DNA of 64,000 bases from Vibrio qingdaonensis (GCF_026191675.1 NZ_JAKRRY010000025.1:18272-82271); one strand, 5' to 3'; positions 34,201 to 42,943 are shown, numbered from the stretch's first letter. Notes: a model not told the origin generated them from the letters alone. A program made the numbers and translations.

Positions 34201-35151
34201 TTGCCAGCCTGTTTTCGAAGGATGAAGGTGAAGCAGAGCCGACTCAAGCAATAACTGATTCTCAACACCCTCCTTTTCCCACATCAATTCGGAAGGTAAT
34301 ACTTCAACATACGCGTCTTTAGCGGTGCTTTTTTCAAGGGTCAACCAAGCTCTAAGGCTAGTATCCCCGCCAGTTATCCCCGTTTTTTTTGCGGTTTCGT
34401 CAGTTAGCCATGGAGACACCGACATTTTATCTAATGTCACGTAAAACGAACCGGTGACATCACTGAGACTGCCGTTATCAATAAAATCCGCACGTACTTC
34501 CAATGAGTCGAGATTGGCATCAGCAATGGATACCGTCCCTTGTGCAAGATGGCGATCGTTTTCGTTTCGCCATTGCAAATTGGCAATGTCTAGCTCGCGG
34601 GGCTCTCCCGAAAGGGCTTGATAGAAAATCGTCGACTCAACGACAGAGAAACGATCAAGTTGTCGCAATAAAATATTATCTAGTCGATTAATAATATCTT
34701 CAGCATTTTTAGCAGACTCATTATTCGCTGGCGGCTTAAGCTCACTTTTATTACTTGTCGCTTTAAGCAGATCGACCGTGCGAATATCTAGAATCATGCC
34801 GTTAATCGACATATCAGCAATAACAGGCTGACGCTGGATTACCGTTTGCACCAAATCAAACTCAAGTTCCAGATTGGCAACTTCAAACTTACTTTGTTCA
34901 TTTTTTGGTAGACCAACCACGACCCCCTGTAAGGAGATGGAAGGATGGGTATTGCGCCAAAAACCACGAACGTCACTGATCGACACATCGAACCCTGTTC
35001 CTTGATTGATCCAAGCAACGATTTCGGGCTGTATGCGATTAAGCTGAGGCAAAGTGACGCGCAACACTGTGACCGTGGTAGCAAGCAGCACTAACACGGT
35101 CAACAATATCCAAAGGAAAAAACGTACTAATTGATTAACGCGAGGGCTCAC
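31249..35151 (-). CDS. yhdP: YhdP family AsmA-like envelope protein
   Basis: A 1300-residue protein with one N-terminal membrane anchor (~8-30, FFLWILLTVLVLLATTVTVL) and a very long beta-rich periplasmic body. It starts with PEIVAWINQGTGFDVSISDVRGFW (DUF3971 type) and ends with the AsmA-like FNSITGSGKIRDGIFVTNDIEMDAVAGDMKIKGLADL. In E. coli YhdP, with TamB and YdbH, forms bridges that move phospholipid to the outer membrane. A GTG start (35151) is supported by family length and by the tight fit after rng, which stops 11 bases before it. Lies in the same operon as mreBCD and rng, as in E. coli. Confidence 0.94.
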   Translation of the reverse strand: MSPRVNQLVRFFLWILLTVLVLLATTVTVLRVTLPQLNRIQPEIVAWINQGTGFDVSISDVRGFWRNTHPSISLQGVVVGLPKNEQSKFEVANLELEFDLVQTVIQRQPVIADMSINGMILDIRTVDLLKATSNKSELKPPANNESAKNAEDIINRLDNILLRQLDRFSVVESTIFYQALSGEPRELDIANLQWRNENDRHLAQGTVSIADANLDSLEVRADFIDNGSLSDVTGSFYVTLDKMSVSPWLTDETAKKTGITGGDTSLRAWLTLEKSTAKDAYVEVLPSELMWEKEGVENQLLLESALLHLHPSKTGWQINAHEITARTNDTPWPELDVALDWNRQNQWQVNLSQLEIDALKPLASLAPDATVTEWLDKLNPGGRIEDIRIAQKEGPGSLQYSASFEQMSLSQWALLPGFSHVSGSVAGNLNKAKATVMVIDDKFPYGDVFQAPLNIKQGLVDIHWENHGDKGWSLWSDKVTAATADIQVLGAFRLDFPKDSSPFLSFYAEADLYNAGETWRYLPTLALGQSLTDYLSAAIQAGRVNTAKLLWYGQLSDFPYHDNNGMFQAWVGLRDAKFSFDTNWPPLTDLQLDLLFQNEAMHIDSKAATLMGVKGKRITGRIPELRGDGHLEIEAKAAGSGIAVRDYMMATPLVGSVGAALTAVQVSGEVDADFQLYIPFSGDTTPSRAWGFAELKDNHVEIDAPPMTLEKVSGRIAFDNDVVNANGLSATLLDQPITLDFDGQNSGKGYGVNIDAIGDWTMGPLEPYVGERFVSGLRGHAPWSLDVDLQLNDVGFTYQLDLNANLVTLASDYPYPLKKAFGEAGKARLQASGNQQAISARLQLPAVKYQTEIDITKETPVLKATNLVLGKGGFKISPIVGHDFQVRSDRFSFDEWSALAKQPPSSKKALLDDLNTPTIPLPTRVYIEAKELTLAGIEWHDVDFNARHKQGGWQFELDSQEAKGQANYSDDNELYVALKRLHIYLPSLNETSDKDEPIILQEDLSAPLVSEFDRNFFNVLPDSKLKIDDFWFQGYKVGKVDMDVSRQGNKLVWNKLNLSSGSNTINIDGDWMVAGQQSRSHVNLSVEGENNSDLMERFGITSGIQRAPFELNSTLSWDGAPWSMRVDTVNGEINTELGKGVISDVSGAARLLGLFSLDSIIRKMQLDFTDVFDKGMAFNSITGSGKIRDGIFVTNDIEMDAVAGDMKIKGLADLSAQTVDAEVNFTPDMTSGIPIITAFAVTPQTALVVLAVTTVISPVVEVVTQVNYSVKGKLDSPVVSEISRSKGEYTLPDNLKKEQK

Positions 35152-35161
35152 ACACTACTCA

Positions 35162-36631
35162 TCACATCATAACAACATCAAATTGTTCTTGAATATACAA
35201 AGGTTCCGCTTGAATACGAACCTGTTTACCAATGAAGACTTCAAGCTCAGCCAACGCATGAGACTCATCCCCCTCTAGCGCTTCGGCTACGGCTGGAGAT
35301 GCATAAGCGACAAACTTGTCAGCATCATAAGCTCGGTTGACACGAGTAATCTCGCGAAGGATCTCATAACACACCGTTTCTACCGTCTTCACCGAACCAC
35401 GGCTTTCACAAGTTGGACAACCACTACAAAGAACATGTTCAATACTTTCACGTGTTCTTTTACGTGTCATCTCAACTAAACCAAGCTGAGTAAAGCCATT
35501 AATGTTGGTTTTGACTCGGTCCTTAGCTAAGGCAGCCTCAAGTGAAGTGAGTACGCGCTGGCGATGCTCTTCAACCATCATATCGATAAAATCAATGATG
35601 ATAATTCCGCCTAGATTGCGCAACCTTAATTGCCGAGCGATGGCTTGAGTCGCTTCCACATTGGTATTAAATATGGTGTCTTCTAAATTTCGACGCCCGA
35701 CAAACGCACCAGTATTAATATCAACGGTTGTCATTGCTTCCGTCTGGTCAATGATCAAGTAACCACCGGATTTGAGGTTCACCTTGCGCTCTAGGGAGCG
35801 TTGAATCTCGTTTTCCGTGTCGTACATATCAAAGATTGGTTTGTCACCTTCATAGAGCTCGAGTAGACATTCCAACTCTGGTACAAATTCACGAGTAAAC
35901 TCTTTCAAGCTTTCATAAACAAGGCGAGAGTCGACCTGAATTCGGGTCAATTCAGTGCCAACAAAATCACGTAAGATTCGGTGGGCTAAACCAAGCTCAC
36001 CGTATAAGGTAGAACGTGTTTTATATTTAGTTCGTCGTTCATTGATTTTGAGCCATAAGCGCTTGAGAAACTGAGCGTCTTGCGCCAATTCTGTTTCATT
36101 CGCACCTTCTGCTGCAGTACGAATAATAAAGCCGCCATTCTCATCACAATAGTCCGCCACCACTCTCTTAAGGCGATTTCTTTCTTTTTCACTTTCAATG
36201 CGTTGAGAAACACCGACATGACTTGCGCCGGGCATAAAGACAAGATAACGAGAAGGCAAAGTGATGTCCGTAGTTAAACGAGCACCCTTAGTGCCAAGTG
36301 GATCTTTCACCACCTGAACAACAATGTCTTGCCCTTGACGAACCAGCTCAGAAATATCTCTAACCTGAAACTGTTTCTTTTCATTTTCTGCCACACACTC
36401 CGTGTGCGGTACAATATCTGAAGCGTGTAAAAACGCAGCTTTTTCTAAACCTATGTCAACAAAAGCAGCTTGCATCCCCGGCAAGACTCGACTGACTTTG
36501 CCTTTATAGATATTGCCAACAATGCCACGCTTGGCTTCGCGTTCAATGTGAACTTCCTGAAGAATTCCACCTTCTATCATTGCGACTCTTGTTTCACTTG
36601 GAGTCACATTTATCAACAGCTCTGCACTCAT
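35162..36631 (-). CDS. rng: ribonuclease G
   Basis: An endoribonuclease of the RNase E/G family that matures the 5' end of 16S rRNA and decays some mRNAs. 489 residues, equal to E. coli. An N-terminal S1 domain (~35-125; GNIYKGKVSRVLPGMQAAFVDIGLEKAAFLH), 5'-sensor and RNase H-like regions, the catalytic aspartates in MTTVDINTGAFVG and IIIIDFIDM, and the zinc-link CSGCPTC near 405. It lacks the long RNase E scaffold tail, which identifies RNase G. Confidence 0.96.
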   Translation of the reverse strand: MSAELLINVTPSETRVAMIEGGILQEVHIEREAKRGIVGNIYKGKVSRVLPGMQAAFVDIGLEKAAFLHASDIVPHTECVAENEKKQFQVRDISELVRQGQDIVVQVVKDPLGTKGARLTTDITLPSRYLVFMPGASHVGVSQRIESEKERNRLKRVVADYCDENGGFIIRTAAEGANETELAQDAQFLKRLWLKINERRTKYKTRSTLYGELGLAHRILRDFVGTELTRIQVDSRLVYESLKEFTREFVPELECLLELYEGDKPIFDMYDTENEIQRSLERKVNLKSGGYLIIDQTEAMTTVDINTGAFVGRRNLEDTIFNTNVEATQAIARQLRLRNLGGIIIIDFIDMMVEEHRQRVLTSLEAALAKDRVKTNINGFTQLGLVEMTRKRTRESIEHVLCSGCPTCESRGSVKTVETVCYEILREITRVNRAYDADKFVAYASPAVAEALEGDESHALAELEVFIGKQVRIQAEPLYIQEQFDVVMM

Positions 36632-36648
36632 GAGCGCACCTCAATTTT

Positions 36649-37230
36649 TTAATTATTTATAAATTCTTGCAAGAGCTGGTCAGTTTCATAGAGTGGCAAT
36701 CCTACTACCGCGTAGTAGCTTCCTTCGATACGAGAGACAAAACGTCCTCCGAGTCCTTGAATTCCATAACTGCCAGCTTTATCTTGTGGCTCACCACTTA
36801 ACCAGTATTGTTGTATTTCATTTTCAGTTAGTGGTTTAAACCAAACGTCCGTTTTCACAACGACAGACGCTTGTTTGTCAGTAGAGACAACGCTTACTGC
36901 GGTCATCACTTGGTGCTGATTATTCGCCAATAATTGCAACATTCGTTGTGCATCGTCAAAGTCTATAGGCTTTTCTAAGACCTTTCCGTTTTGGACAACA
37001 ACGGTATCAGAACCAATCACGATAGCATCATTATTAGCGCCACCTTCAATCGCATTGAGACCAGCCAGTGCTTTTTCAAGTGATAAGCGCTCAACATACG
37101 CTTCCGCGCTCTCTCGCTCGCCTTTAAGCTCTTCAATATCTGGGCTAATGGTTGAAAATTCATAACCCAATTGGTTAAGCAACTCTTTACGTCGCGGTGA
37201 CGTTGAAGCGAGTACGATCTTATGTTTCAT
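36649..37230 (-). CDS. maf: Maf-like nucleoside triphosphate pyrophosphatase (YhdE type)
   Basis: A 193-residue Maf/HAM1-fold protein that hydrolyses dTTP/UTP and modified nucleotides to monophosphates. Motifs: LASTSPRRKELLNQLG (substrate loop SxRR), the ERLSLEKA helix, IGSDTVVVQNGKVLEKP (metal-binding Asp), and DKAGSYGIQGLGGRFV. The start at 37230 is preferred over 37260 because the family begins at MKHKIVLAS, GAAGAG is upstream, and it avoids a longer overlap with mreD. Its place after mreD and before rng is the conserved E. coli order. Confidence 0.94.
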   Translation of the reverse strand: MKHKIVLASTSPRRKELLNQLGYEFSTISPDIEELKGERESAEAYVERLSLEKALAGLNAIEGGANNDAIVIGSDTVVVQNGKVLEKPIDFDDAQRMLQLLANNQHQVMTAVSVVSTDKQASVVVKTDVWFKPLTENEIQQYWLSGEPQDKAGSYGIQGLGGRFVSRIEGSYYAVVGLPLYETDQLLQEFINN

Positions 37231-37249
37231 TGCGATATGCTCTTCTGAG

Positions 37250-37738
37250 TTATCTGACATGCCAATGTCTTCTAATGCGACGCAGCAACATAAACAGCCA
37301 TGGCCAAAGTATACAGTTAATCAGTCCACTCCACAGCGACATCGGATTAAAAGTCACGTCTTGGATCAAATACTCACCGAAAAATATTGCAACCTCTAGC
37401 CCCATAGACAGCAAACCAATTACCGTTGCCTGCTGCCACAACGCCATATTTCTTAAAACAAGAAAATTAAGTGCCACCACATAAACAATGATGGACATCA
37501 TCATGCCACGAATACCAAGTGTAGACCCCACAAGTAGGTCCCACACCAGTCCAACAAACAGCGCGGTACCGACATTGATACGATGCGGCAAGGCAAGCAC
37601 CCAATAACACATCACTAACAGCAGCCATGACGGTCGAATAAAGTCGAGAACGCCCGGCCAAGGTATCGTTTGTAGGGTAAGCGCCACCAGCAATGAAAAT
37701 CCAATTACTAGCTGGCTGCGGAATCCACGATTAGTCAT
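37250..37738 (-). CDS. mreD: rod shape-determining protein MreD
   Basis: A 162-residue inner-membrane protein with about five to six hydrophobic segments (LVIGFSLLVALTLQTIPWP, then IRPSWLLLVMCYWVLALP, GTALFVGLVWDLLVGSTLG, MMMSIIVYVVALNFL, WPWLFMLLRRIRRH). It is part of the elongasome with MreB, MreC, RodA and PBP2. The PSWLLLVMCYW and GLVWDLL stretches are typical of proteobacterial MreD. Third gene of mreBCD, 16 bases after mreC. Confidence 0.95.
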   Translation of the reverse strand: MTNRGFRSQLVIGFSLLVALTLQTIPWPGVLDFIRPSWLLLVMCYWVLALPHRINVGTALFVGLVWDLLVGSTLGIRGMMMSIIVYVVALNFLVLRNMALWQQATVIGLLSMGLEVAIFFGEYLIQDVTFNPMSLWSGLINCILWPWLFMLLRRIRRHWHVR

Positions 37739-37754
37739 AGTCTATTTCTGTCTC

Positions 37755-38618
37755 TTATTGCGCATTCAGCGTCGCTTCCACTTCTTGCTGCTGCCTGTCT
37801 TGATTAGGCCAAATCAGCAATAAGTAACGCAAACGGTCAAAATCAACCACAGGTTCTGCGATGATGCTAGCAAACTCTCTACGATTATCGCGCTGCACTT
37901 GTTTAACATGTGCCACTGGATAACCTTCAGGGTAAATGCCACCCAATCCCGACGTGACAAGAAGATCATCTTGCTGAATGTCAGTACTAGTCGGTATGTG
38001 TTCTAGTTGGATCTCATCAATCGCACCATTACCGGAGGCAATCACGCGAATGTCATTACGGATAACCTGAACCGGAATCGCACTATTTGAATCCGTGAGC
38101 AGCATAATCCGGCTATTGTGAGCGCCGACAAATGTGACTTGTCCAACAATGCCGTTTTCGTTAATCACTGGCTGCCCTTCGTAAACACCATCAATTCTGC
38201 CTTTATCAATCACAACTTGGTGACGATATGGAGACGTGTCTACCGCCATGACTTCAGTCACAACCTTCTTTTCATCTCGGACAAACGATGAGCCCAGTAA
38301 TTCACGAAATCGCTGATTTTCTTCTCGATACTGATCCAACAAAATCAAATCGCTCTTTAAACGTAAAACTTCTCGTTTAAGATTAATATTTTGCTCTGCT
38401 AGACCCTGCCGTGTGTTAAATCGCTCATACACACCATCAAACATGCTTCGAGGCAAGTTAGCAGCGTACTGAATGGGCGCAACGGCACTATTGAGTAAGT
38501 AACGGAAGTGAGAGAATGTATCTAAACGACTATCAGCCAGCATTAAGCCGGCTGATAGGGATACCGCAAGAAATAGGCGAAGTTGTAAGGAAGGACCTCG
38601 ACCAAATATTGGTTTCAT
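37755..38618 (-). CDS. mreC: rod shape-determining protein MreC
   Basis: A 287-residue bitopic protein. A membrane anchor at ~13-29 (LRLFLAVSLSAGLMLAD) and a coiled coil at ~65-110 (RQGLAEQNINLKREVLRLKSDLILLDQYREENQRFRELL) lead to the periplasmic double beta-barrel (AVDTSPYRHQVVIDKGRIDGVYEGQPVINENGIVGQV; later DLLVTSGLGGIYPEGYPVAHV). It activates PBP2 in the elongasome. A hairpin lies in the mreB-mreC gap. Confidence 0.96.
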   Translation of the reverse strand: MKPIFGRGPSLQLRLFLAVSLSAGLMLADSRLDTFSHFRYLLNSAVAPIQYAANLPRSMFDGVYERFNTRQGLAEQNINLKREVLRLKSDLILLDQYREENQRFRELLGSSFVRDEKKVVTEVMAVDTSPYRHQVVIDKGRIDGVYEGQPVINENGIVGQVTFVGAHNSRIMLLTDSNSAIPVQVIRNDIRVIASGNGAIDEIQLEHIPTSTDIQQDDLLVTSGLGGIYPEGYPVAHVKQVQRDNRREFASIIAEPVVDFDRLRYLLLIWPNQDRQQQEVEATLNAQ

Positions 38619-38639
38619 GTACTCATTATCCTAGTGTGG

Positions 38640-38672
38640 ACTCTGGTTTCAGTGCCACACTAAAACCAGAGT
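38640..38672 (-). other. stem-loop between mreB and mreC
   Basis: ACTCTGGTTT / AAACCAGAGT arms (10 bp) with a 13-base loop, no T run. It is likely an mRNA stability or processing element that lets mreB exceed mreC and mreD. Confidence 0.6.
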
Positions 38673-38679
38673 GAAACCA

Positions 38680-39723
38680 TTATTCTTCAGTAAACAGATC
38701 GCCACCGTGCATGTCGATCATTTCTAATGCTTTACCGCCGCCACGAGCCACACACGTTAGTGGGTCTTCCGCGATAACCACTGGAATACCCGTTTCTTCC
38801 GTAATCAAACGATCGAGATCACGAAGTAGGGCACCACCACCGGTTAATACCATACCGTTCTCAGAGATGTCCGACGCAAGCTCAGGTGGACATTGCTCTA
38901 GCGCAACCATTACAGCAGAAACGATACCAGTTAGCGGCTCTTGAAGCGCTTCTAAAATCTCATTTGAGTTTAGACTAAAGCTACGTGGCACACCTTCAGC
39001 AAGGTTACGCCCACGGACTTCAATCTCTTCAACGGTATCACCCGGATAAGCAGAGCCAATCTCATGTTTGATTTTTTCAGCTGTCGCTTCACCAATTAAG
39101 CTACCGTAGTTACGACGGACATAGTTGATAATCGCTTCATCGAAACGATCACCACCGATGCGCACAGATGAAGAATAAACCACACCGTTAAGTGAAATCA
39201 CCGCTACTTCAGTGGTACCGCCACCGATATCAATAACCATCGAACCCGTTGGTTCTGATACACGAAGACCCGCGCCAATCGCAGCTGCCATTGGTTCATC
39301 GATCAAATACACTTCACGAGCACCAGCACCTAGTGCTGACTCACGAATCGCACGACGCTCTACTTGAGTAGAGCCACAAGGAACACAAACCAACACGCGT
39401 GGGCTTGGTTTTAATACGCTATTGTCATGCACTTGCTTAATAAAGTGCTGAAGCATTTTTTCAGTCACATAAAAGTCAGCGATCACGCCATCTTTCATTG
39501 GACGAATTGCCGAAATGTTACCCGGAGTACGACCTAGCATTTGCTTAGCAGCGTGTCCTACTGCTGCCACGCTTTTCGCCGAACCCGCACGATCTTGACG
39601 GATAGCAACTACAGAAGGCTCGTCTAGGACGATACCTTGGCCTTTTACATAAATCAGTGTGTTGGCAGTACCTAGATCTATCGATAGGTCGTTAGAAAAC
39701 ATGCCACGCAGTTTTTTAAACAT
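38680..39723 (-). CDS. mreB: actin-like cell shape protein MreB
   Basis: A 347-residue bacterial actin that organises lateral wall synthesis. DLSIDLGTANTLIY (phosphate 1), VIDIGGGTTEVAVIS (phosphate 2), VLTGGGALLRDLDRLI (adenosine motif) and the membrane-binding N-terminus MFKKLRGMFSN are all present. Length is the same as E. coli. First gene of the mreBCD-maf-rng-yhdP run; a 398-base region with a strong hairpin precedes it. Confidence 0.98.
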   Translation of the reverse strand: MFKKLRGMFSNDLSIDLGTANTLIYVKGQGIVLDEPSVVAIRQDRAGSAKSVAAVGHAAKQMLGRTPGNISAIRPMKDGVIADFYVTEKMLQHFIKQVHDNSVLKPSPRVLVCVPCGSTQVERRAIRESALGAGAREVYLIDEPMAAAIGAGLRVSEPTGSMVIDIGGGTTEVAVISLNGVVYSSSVRIGGDRFDEAIINYVRRNYGSLIGEATAEKIKHEIGSAYPGDTVEEIEVRGRNLAEGVPRSFSLNSNEILEALQEPLTGIVSAVMVALEQCPPELASDISENGMVLTGGGALLRDLDRLITEETGIPVVIAEDPLTCVARGGGKALEMIDMHGGDLFTEE

Positions 39724-40121
39724 ATTCTTCGCTCGTCCTGCAAGAATGAGAAGACAAAAATTGCACTAAATGTACCAATGCCTTGCCATATCAGCAAGGC
39801 ATTGGAGCAGAAACATGGGCTGAAAACCTCATTTTCTTACAGTTTCCTTACTTAACGCAAAAAATTGACACTAATTCGTCGCTAGACAAACCGGTTTCTG
39901 GTTAAAAAGACATGATGTTTTAGGTGAGCCATTATTTTTCAACATCGCAGAAATGGCACATTATGACAAAAATAGAGAGAAGTGATAAAGCGAGTGCCGA
40001 TAGGGTTCATCATGGTGTGCTCTCGACGCGTCACCAAGAGAAAGCACCATCGCCCCCCAAAAGAGGGCGCATTTATTCAGAAAGGGAATATTCCATACAC
40101 TTTACTAACAACACAACGTCG
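39724..40121 (-). promoter_or_regulatory. mreB upstream region / csrD-mreB junction
   Basis: This 398-base stretch should contain the mreB promoters and leader. It holds a perfect 12-bp hairpin (39775-39805) and a GC-rich imperfect stem (40051-40069) just after the csrD stop. Plus-strand frames here (39924-40190, 39982-40197) overlap csrD antisense and show no family resemblance. In V. cholerae the MSHA pilus genes lie at this junction; none are here. Confidence 0.6.
39775..39805 (-). other. perfect hairpin in the mreB leader
   Basis: CCAATGCCTTGC / GCAAGGCATTGG, 12-bp arms with a 7-base loop, 52 to 82 bases upstream of the mreB ATG. No T run follows directly, so a terminator role is doubtful. 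Confidence 0.7.
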
Positions 40122-42113
40122 TTATGTCTTTCGCCAACGGTTTCGGCGACCCGGTTTGATTGCAGCGACTCTCTTGCTTGCTTCCGGTAGCAATTGAACT
40201 TCAGGGGCAAAATAACGGCCTTGACCACCAGATACGCCAAGGTCAATCAAGGTATGCCATTCTTTTTTCGTTTCTACGCCAACAGCAATAACCTTGGTGG
40301 TCGAATCACCACAAGCACCCACCATACTGCGGACAAACAGTTGGTTCTCATCTCTTTGATCGATTTTCTTAATCAAGCTGCGGTGTAGTTTTAAGTAGTC
40401 GACTTTAAGGTCTTTAATGTAATGCGTACTAACAATCGAGCGTCCTGCTTGACCAACAATGACGGTACAACCTAACCCCGATAACATCCTAATCACCGGA
40501 CGAATATAATCCAAATGTTGGATGACTCTTGCTTCAGAAAACTCAAACGCCAACTGTTGTCTCTGCGCGATAGGCAATTGAAGCAGCTCATCTCTAAACC
40601 ATTTAAAGTGGCGTTTATGAGCAAACGGAACCACATATAAATTTATCGAAATCGGTAATATTGCCTTTCCTTGCTTAATGTTACGAATCACTTTGTTCAA
40701 GACTGAACGATCCAAGTTGGACTCATAGCCCACTTGAATAAGCGCGGAATGAAAACGGGAGGCTTTCACCACGCCACGCTCAGGGTCTTCAATTCGAGCA
40801 AATAGCTCACGGTGCAGAACTTGTAGATCTTTTCCCTTTTCATAGAGATAGCAAGGCTGGGAAAAAATCAGTAAATTTTCAGGCAACAGCGCTTTATCAA
40901 ATAAGGTTCGCCAACGCACACTGCCACGCTCATCCATCGTTTGTGTTTGTTTACTGTAGCGGCTCCAGTTGTTCGCCTTCTGCAGCTGGGCGCTTTTCAG
41001 TGCTGTCTCAGCCTCTTCCATAATTCGGCCTTGGCGCTCAGATTCCGCATACATGCTGACCCCAATGTGACACCAATTGTCTTCATCCAGAGGCAATGGT
41101 GGTGTCACCTTGGCTAACTGACGTAAGCACTGATTAGCAAGCGTAGCGACATCTTTTGCACTTTGATGGGGGATAAATACCGCAAAATCGGCATCAAAAT
41201 AACGAGAGAAAATGGCATCAGGGTATTTTTGTACCGCATTAGACAGTACCTCACCGACCTCAATTAAGAAGTCATCAGAAACCGCCTTACTGTTGTGCTC
41301 AGTCACCTGATCCCAATCCTCGATACGAAACAGCATCACGCCACCTTGTGCGCCACTTTCTAGCAGAGCTGACTCAAGCTTGCTGTCGAAAAGCATTCGG
41401 TTTGCACTGCCTGTCAAAGGGTCGAGGAAAGTTTGAGTACGAATAAACGTATCAAAGCGACTGCGCTCTTGCCTAGCATCTTGCAATTCTTCGATCAGAA
41501 TATCGAGTGCTTCACTCGCGGTATACGGCCATTCACGTAAGTCTCCCTTCGCGTATTGCTCAACGCGGCCCCCTAAGATCATTCGACCACGCTCTTCAAG
41601 CAACTCTGAACCAATCAGCTGTAGCCGTAGCCACTTCACACCTTGCATTAAACAAAAGACGATTAGCCCAAACGCTAACGTCACTGACCACATCGCCTCT
41701 AAAGAATAACGAACACCAAGGTAAGGAGGCAGCGCGGTAAAACTAATGGTGTAGCCGTCATTGCGTTCTAACGTGTAGGTTCTTTGATAGATGATCGTAC
41801 GATCAATCATGGGAGAGGTATTTTTGTAGCGGTAAACCACACCGGCAGATGAAGAAAGCTGCATCTCAATAATGTTGCTTGCCTGCAACATTTTTGGCAT
41901 CCAACGTTGCATCATATAAGCGGCATCAGGATCTTCAAGTTCCTTATCAATAACTTTAACGATGCCCGACAGGTGATGATTAAGATACTCTTGTCCCATT
42001 TTTTTTATCGACAATGTGCCACCGACAAACAAAATAAAAACCGCACTGAGTACAATCACGGTCACAAAGGCAACCAAGCGAGTGCTTAATTTAAGGGTGG
42101 GAGTTTGTCTCAT
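40122..42113 (-). CDS. csrD: CsrD/MshH family protein with degenerate GGDEF and EAL domains
   Basis: A 663-residue inner-membrane protein. In E. coli CsrD directs RNase E decay of the CsrB/C RNAs; the V. cholerae orthologue is named MshH. Two membrane helices (~13-36 and ~140-160) flank a periplasmic loop. A degenerate GGDEF domain (~222-370) has FDADF (306-310) instead of GGDEF. A degenerate EAL domain (~405-650) has ELF (436-438) in place of EAL and lacks the DDFG catalytic motif (GQAG instead). No cyclase or phosphodiesterase activity is expected. It is transcribed in the same direction as ssb upstream and mreB downstream. Confidence 0.93.
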   Translation of the reverse strand: MRQTPTLKLSTRLVAFVTVIVLSAVFILFVGGTLSIKKMGQEYLNHHLSGIVKVIDKELEDPDAAYMMQRWMPKMLQASNIIEMQLSSSAGVVYRYKNTSPMIDRTIIYQRTYTLERNDGYTISFTALPPYLGVRYSLEAMWSVTLAFGLIVFCLMQGVKWLRLQLIGSELLEERGRMILGGRVEQYAKGDLREWPYTASEALDILIEELQDARQERSRFDTFIRTQTFLDPLTGSANRMLFDSKLESALLESGAQGGVMLFRIEDWDQVTEHNSKAVSDDFLIEVGEVLSNAVQKYPDAIFSRYFDADFAVFIPHQSAKDVATLANQCLRQLAKVTPPLPLDEDNWCHIGVSMYAESERQGRIMEEAETALKSAQLQKANNWSRYSKQTQTMDERGSVRWRTLFDKALLPENLLIFSQPCYLYEKGKDLQVLHRELFARIEDPERGVVKASRFHSALIQVGYESNLDRSVLNKVIRNIKQGKAILPISINLYVVPFAHKRHFKWFRDELLQLPIAQRQQLAFEFSEARVIQHLDYIRPVIRMLSGLGCTVIVGQAGRSIVSTHYIKDLKVDYLKLHRSLIKKIDQRDENQLFVRSMVGACGDSTTKVIAVGVETKKEWHTLIDLGVSGGQGRYFAPEVQLLPEASKRVAAIKPGRRNRWRKT

Positions 42114-42309
42114 AAATGTTCAAGTCCTTTTTGACCCATTTATCCTCTCTTAATCATAAGAGAAATATGCGCGTTATCCATCAATCATCACTTTGCCACA
42201 CGGATAAACAACTGAGTACGCTAACTGATTGTTATATCAAATTTACTCAACAGGGTTAAGCTTCATCCAATGCCCAGACTCTAATAATTGCTCTAACTCT
42301 AATAAACGA

Positions 42310-42337
42310 AAAAAACCGCGATTACTCGCGGTTTTTT
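42310..42337. terminator. terminator after ssb
   Basis: AAAAAACCGCG / CGCGGTTTTTT, an 11-bp stem with a 6-base loop and T runs on both strands. It separates ssb from csrD. Confidence 0.92.
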
Positions 42338-42382
42338 CAATTCGAGCAGCAAGTAGAATATCTACTCGCAAGAACGGCCGAT

Positions 42383-42943
42383 TTAGAACGGGATATCGTC
42401 ATCAAAATCCATTGGCGGTTCATTGTACTGTGGCTGTTGTTGCGCAGGTTTTTGCTGTGCTGGCTGCTGTTGCGCAGACTGCTGCTGAACCGGCTGTTGA
42501 GGCTGACCCCAACCTTGCTGAGGCTGTTGAGATTGCTGCTGCATACCACCTTGGTTCATGCCGCCCTGCTGCATTGGAGCACCGCCACCTTGACGACCAC
42601 CAAGCATTTGCATCACGCCATTAAAGCCTTGTACAACCACTTCTGTTGTATAACGGTCTTGACCACTTTGATCTTGCCATTTACGAGTCTGTAGTTGACC
42701 TTCAATATAAACTTGAGAGCCTTTACGCAAATATTCACCAGCAACTTCTGCCAGCTTTCCAAACAAAGCAACACGATGCCACTCTGTTTTTTCACGCTGT
42801 TCACCTGTTGCTTTATCTCGCCAAGATTCTGACGTTGCGATTGTGATATTCGCTACCGCACCACCGTTTGGCATGTAACGAATTTCTGGGTCGTTACCTA
42901 AGTTACCCACTAGAATGACTTTGTTTACTCCACGGCTTGCCAT
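42383..42943 (-). CDS. ssb: single-stranded DNA-binding protein
   Basis: A 186-residue SSB. The OB fold spans ~1-112 (MASRGVNKVILVGNLGNDPEIRYMPNGGAVANITIATSE, WHRVALFGKLAEVAGEYLRKGSQVYIEGQLQTRKWQDQSG). A long glycine/glutamine-rich linker follows (many QQ and PAQQ repeats), ending in the acidic protein-interaction tip DFDDDIPF. The start at 42943 is chosen over 42997 by homology and GGAG 7 bases upstream. Codon repetition in the linker produces a misleading open frame on the opposite strand. Confidence 0.97.
   Translation of the reverse strand: MASRGVNKVILVGNLGNDPEIRYMPNGGAVANITIATSESWRDKATGEQREKTEWHRVALFGKLAEVAGEYLRKGSQVYIEGQLQTRKWQDQSGQDRYTTEVVVQGFNGVMQMLGGRQGGGAPMQQGGMNQGGMQQQSQQPQQGWGQPQQPVQQQSAQQQPAQQKPAQQQPQYNEPPMDFDDDIPF

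Noticed and set aside
39924..40197. Two plus-strand frames antisense to the csrD 3' end
   Set aside because: The frames overlap each other and csrD, lack homology, and begin at unsupported ATGs; most likely shadows.
42229..42694. Plus-strand leucine/alanine-rich frames opposite ssb
   Set aside because: They are read from the antisense of the glutamine/proline-rich SSB linker; the composition is an artefact of repeated codons.
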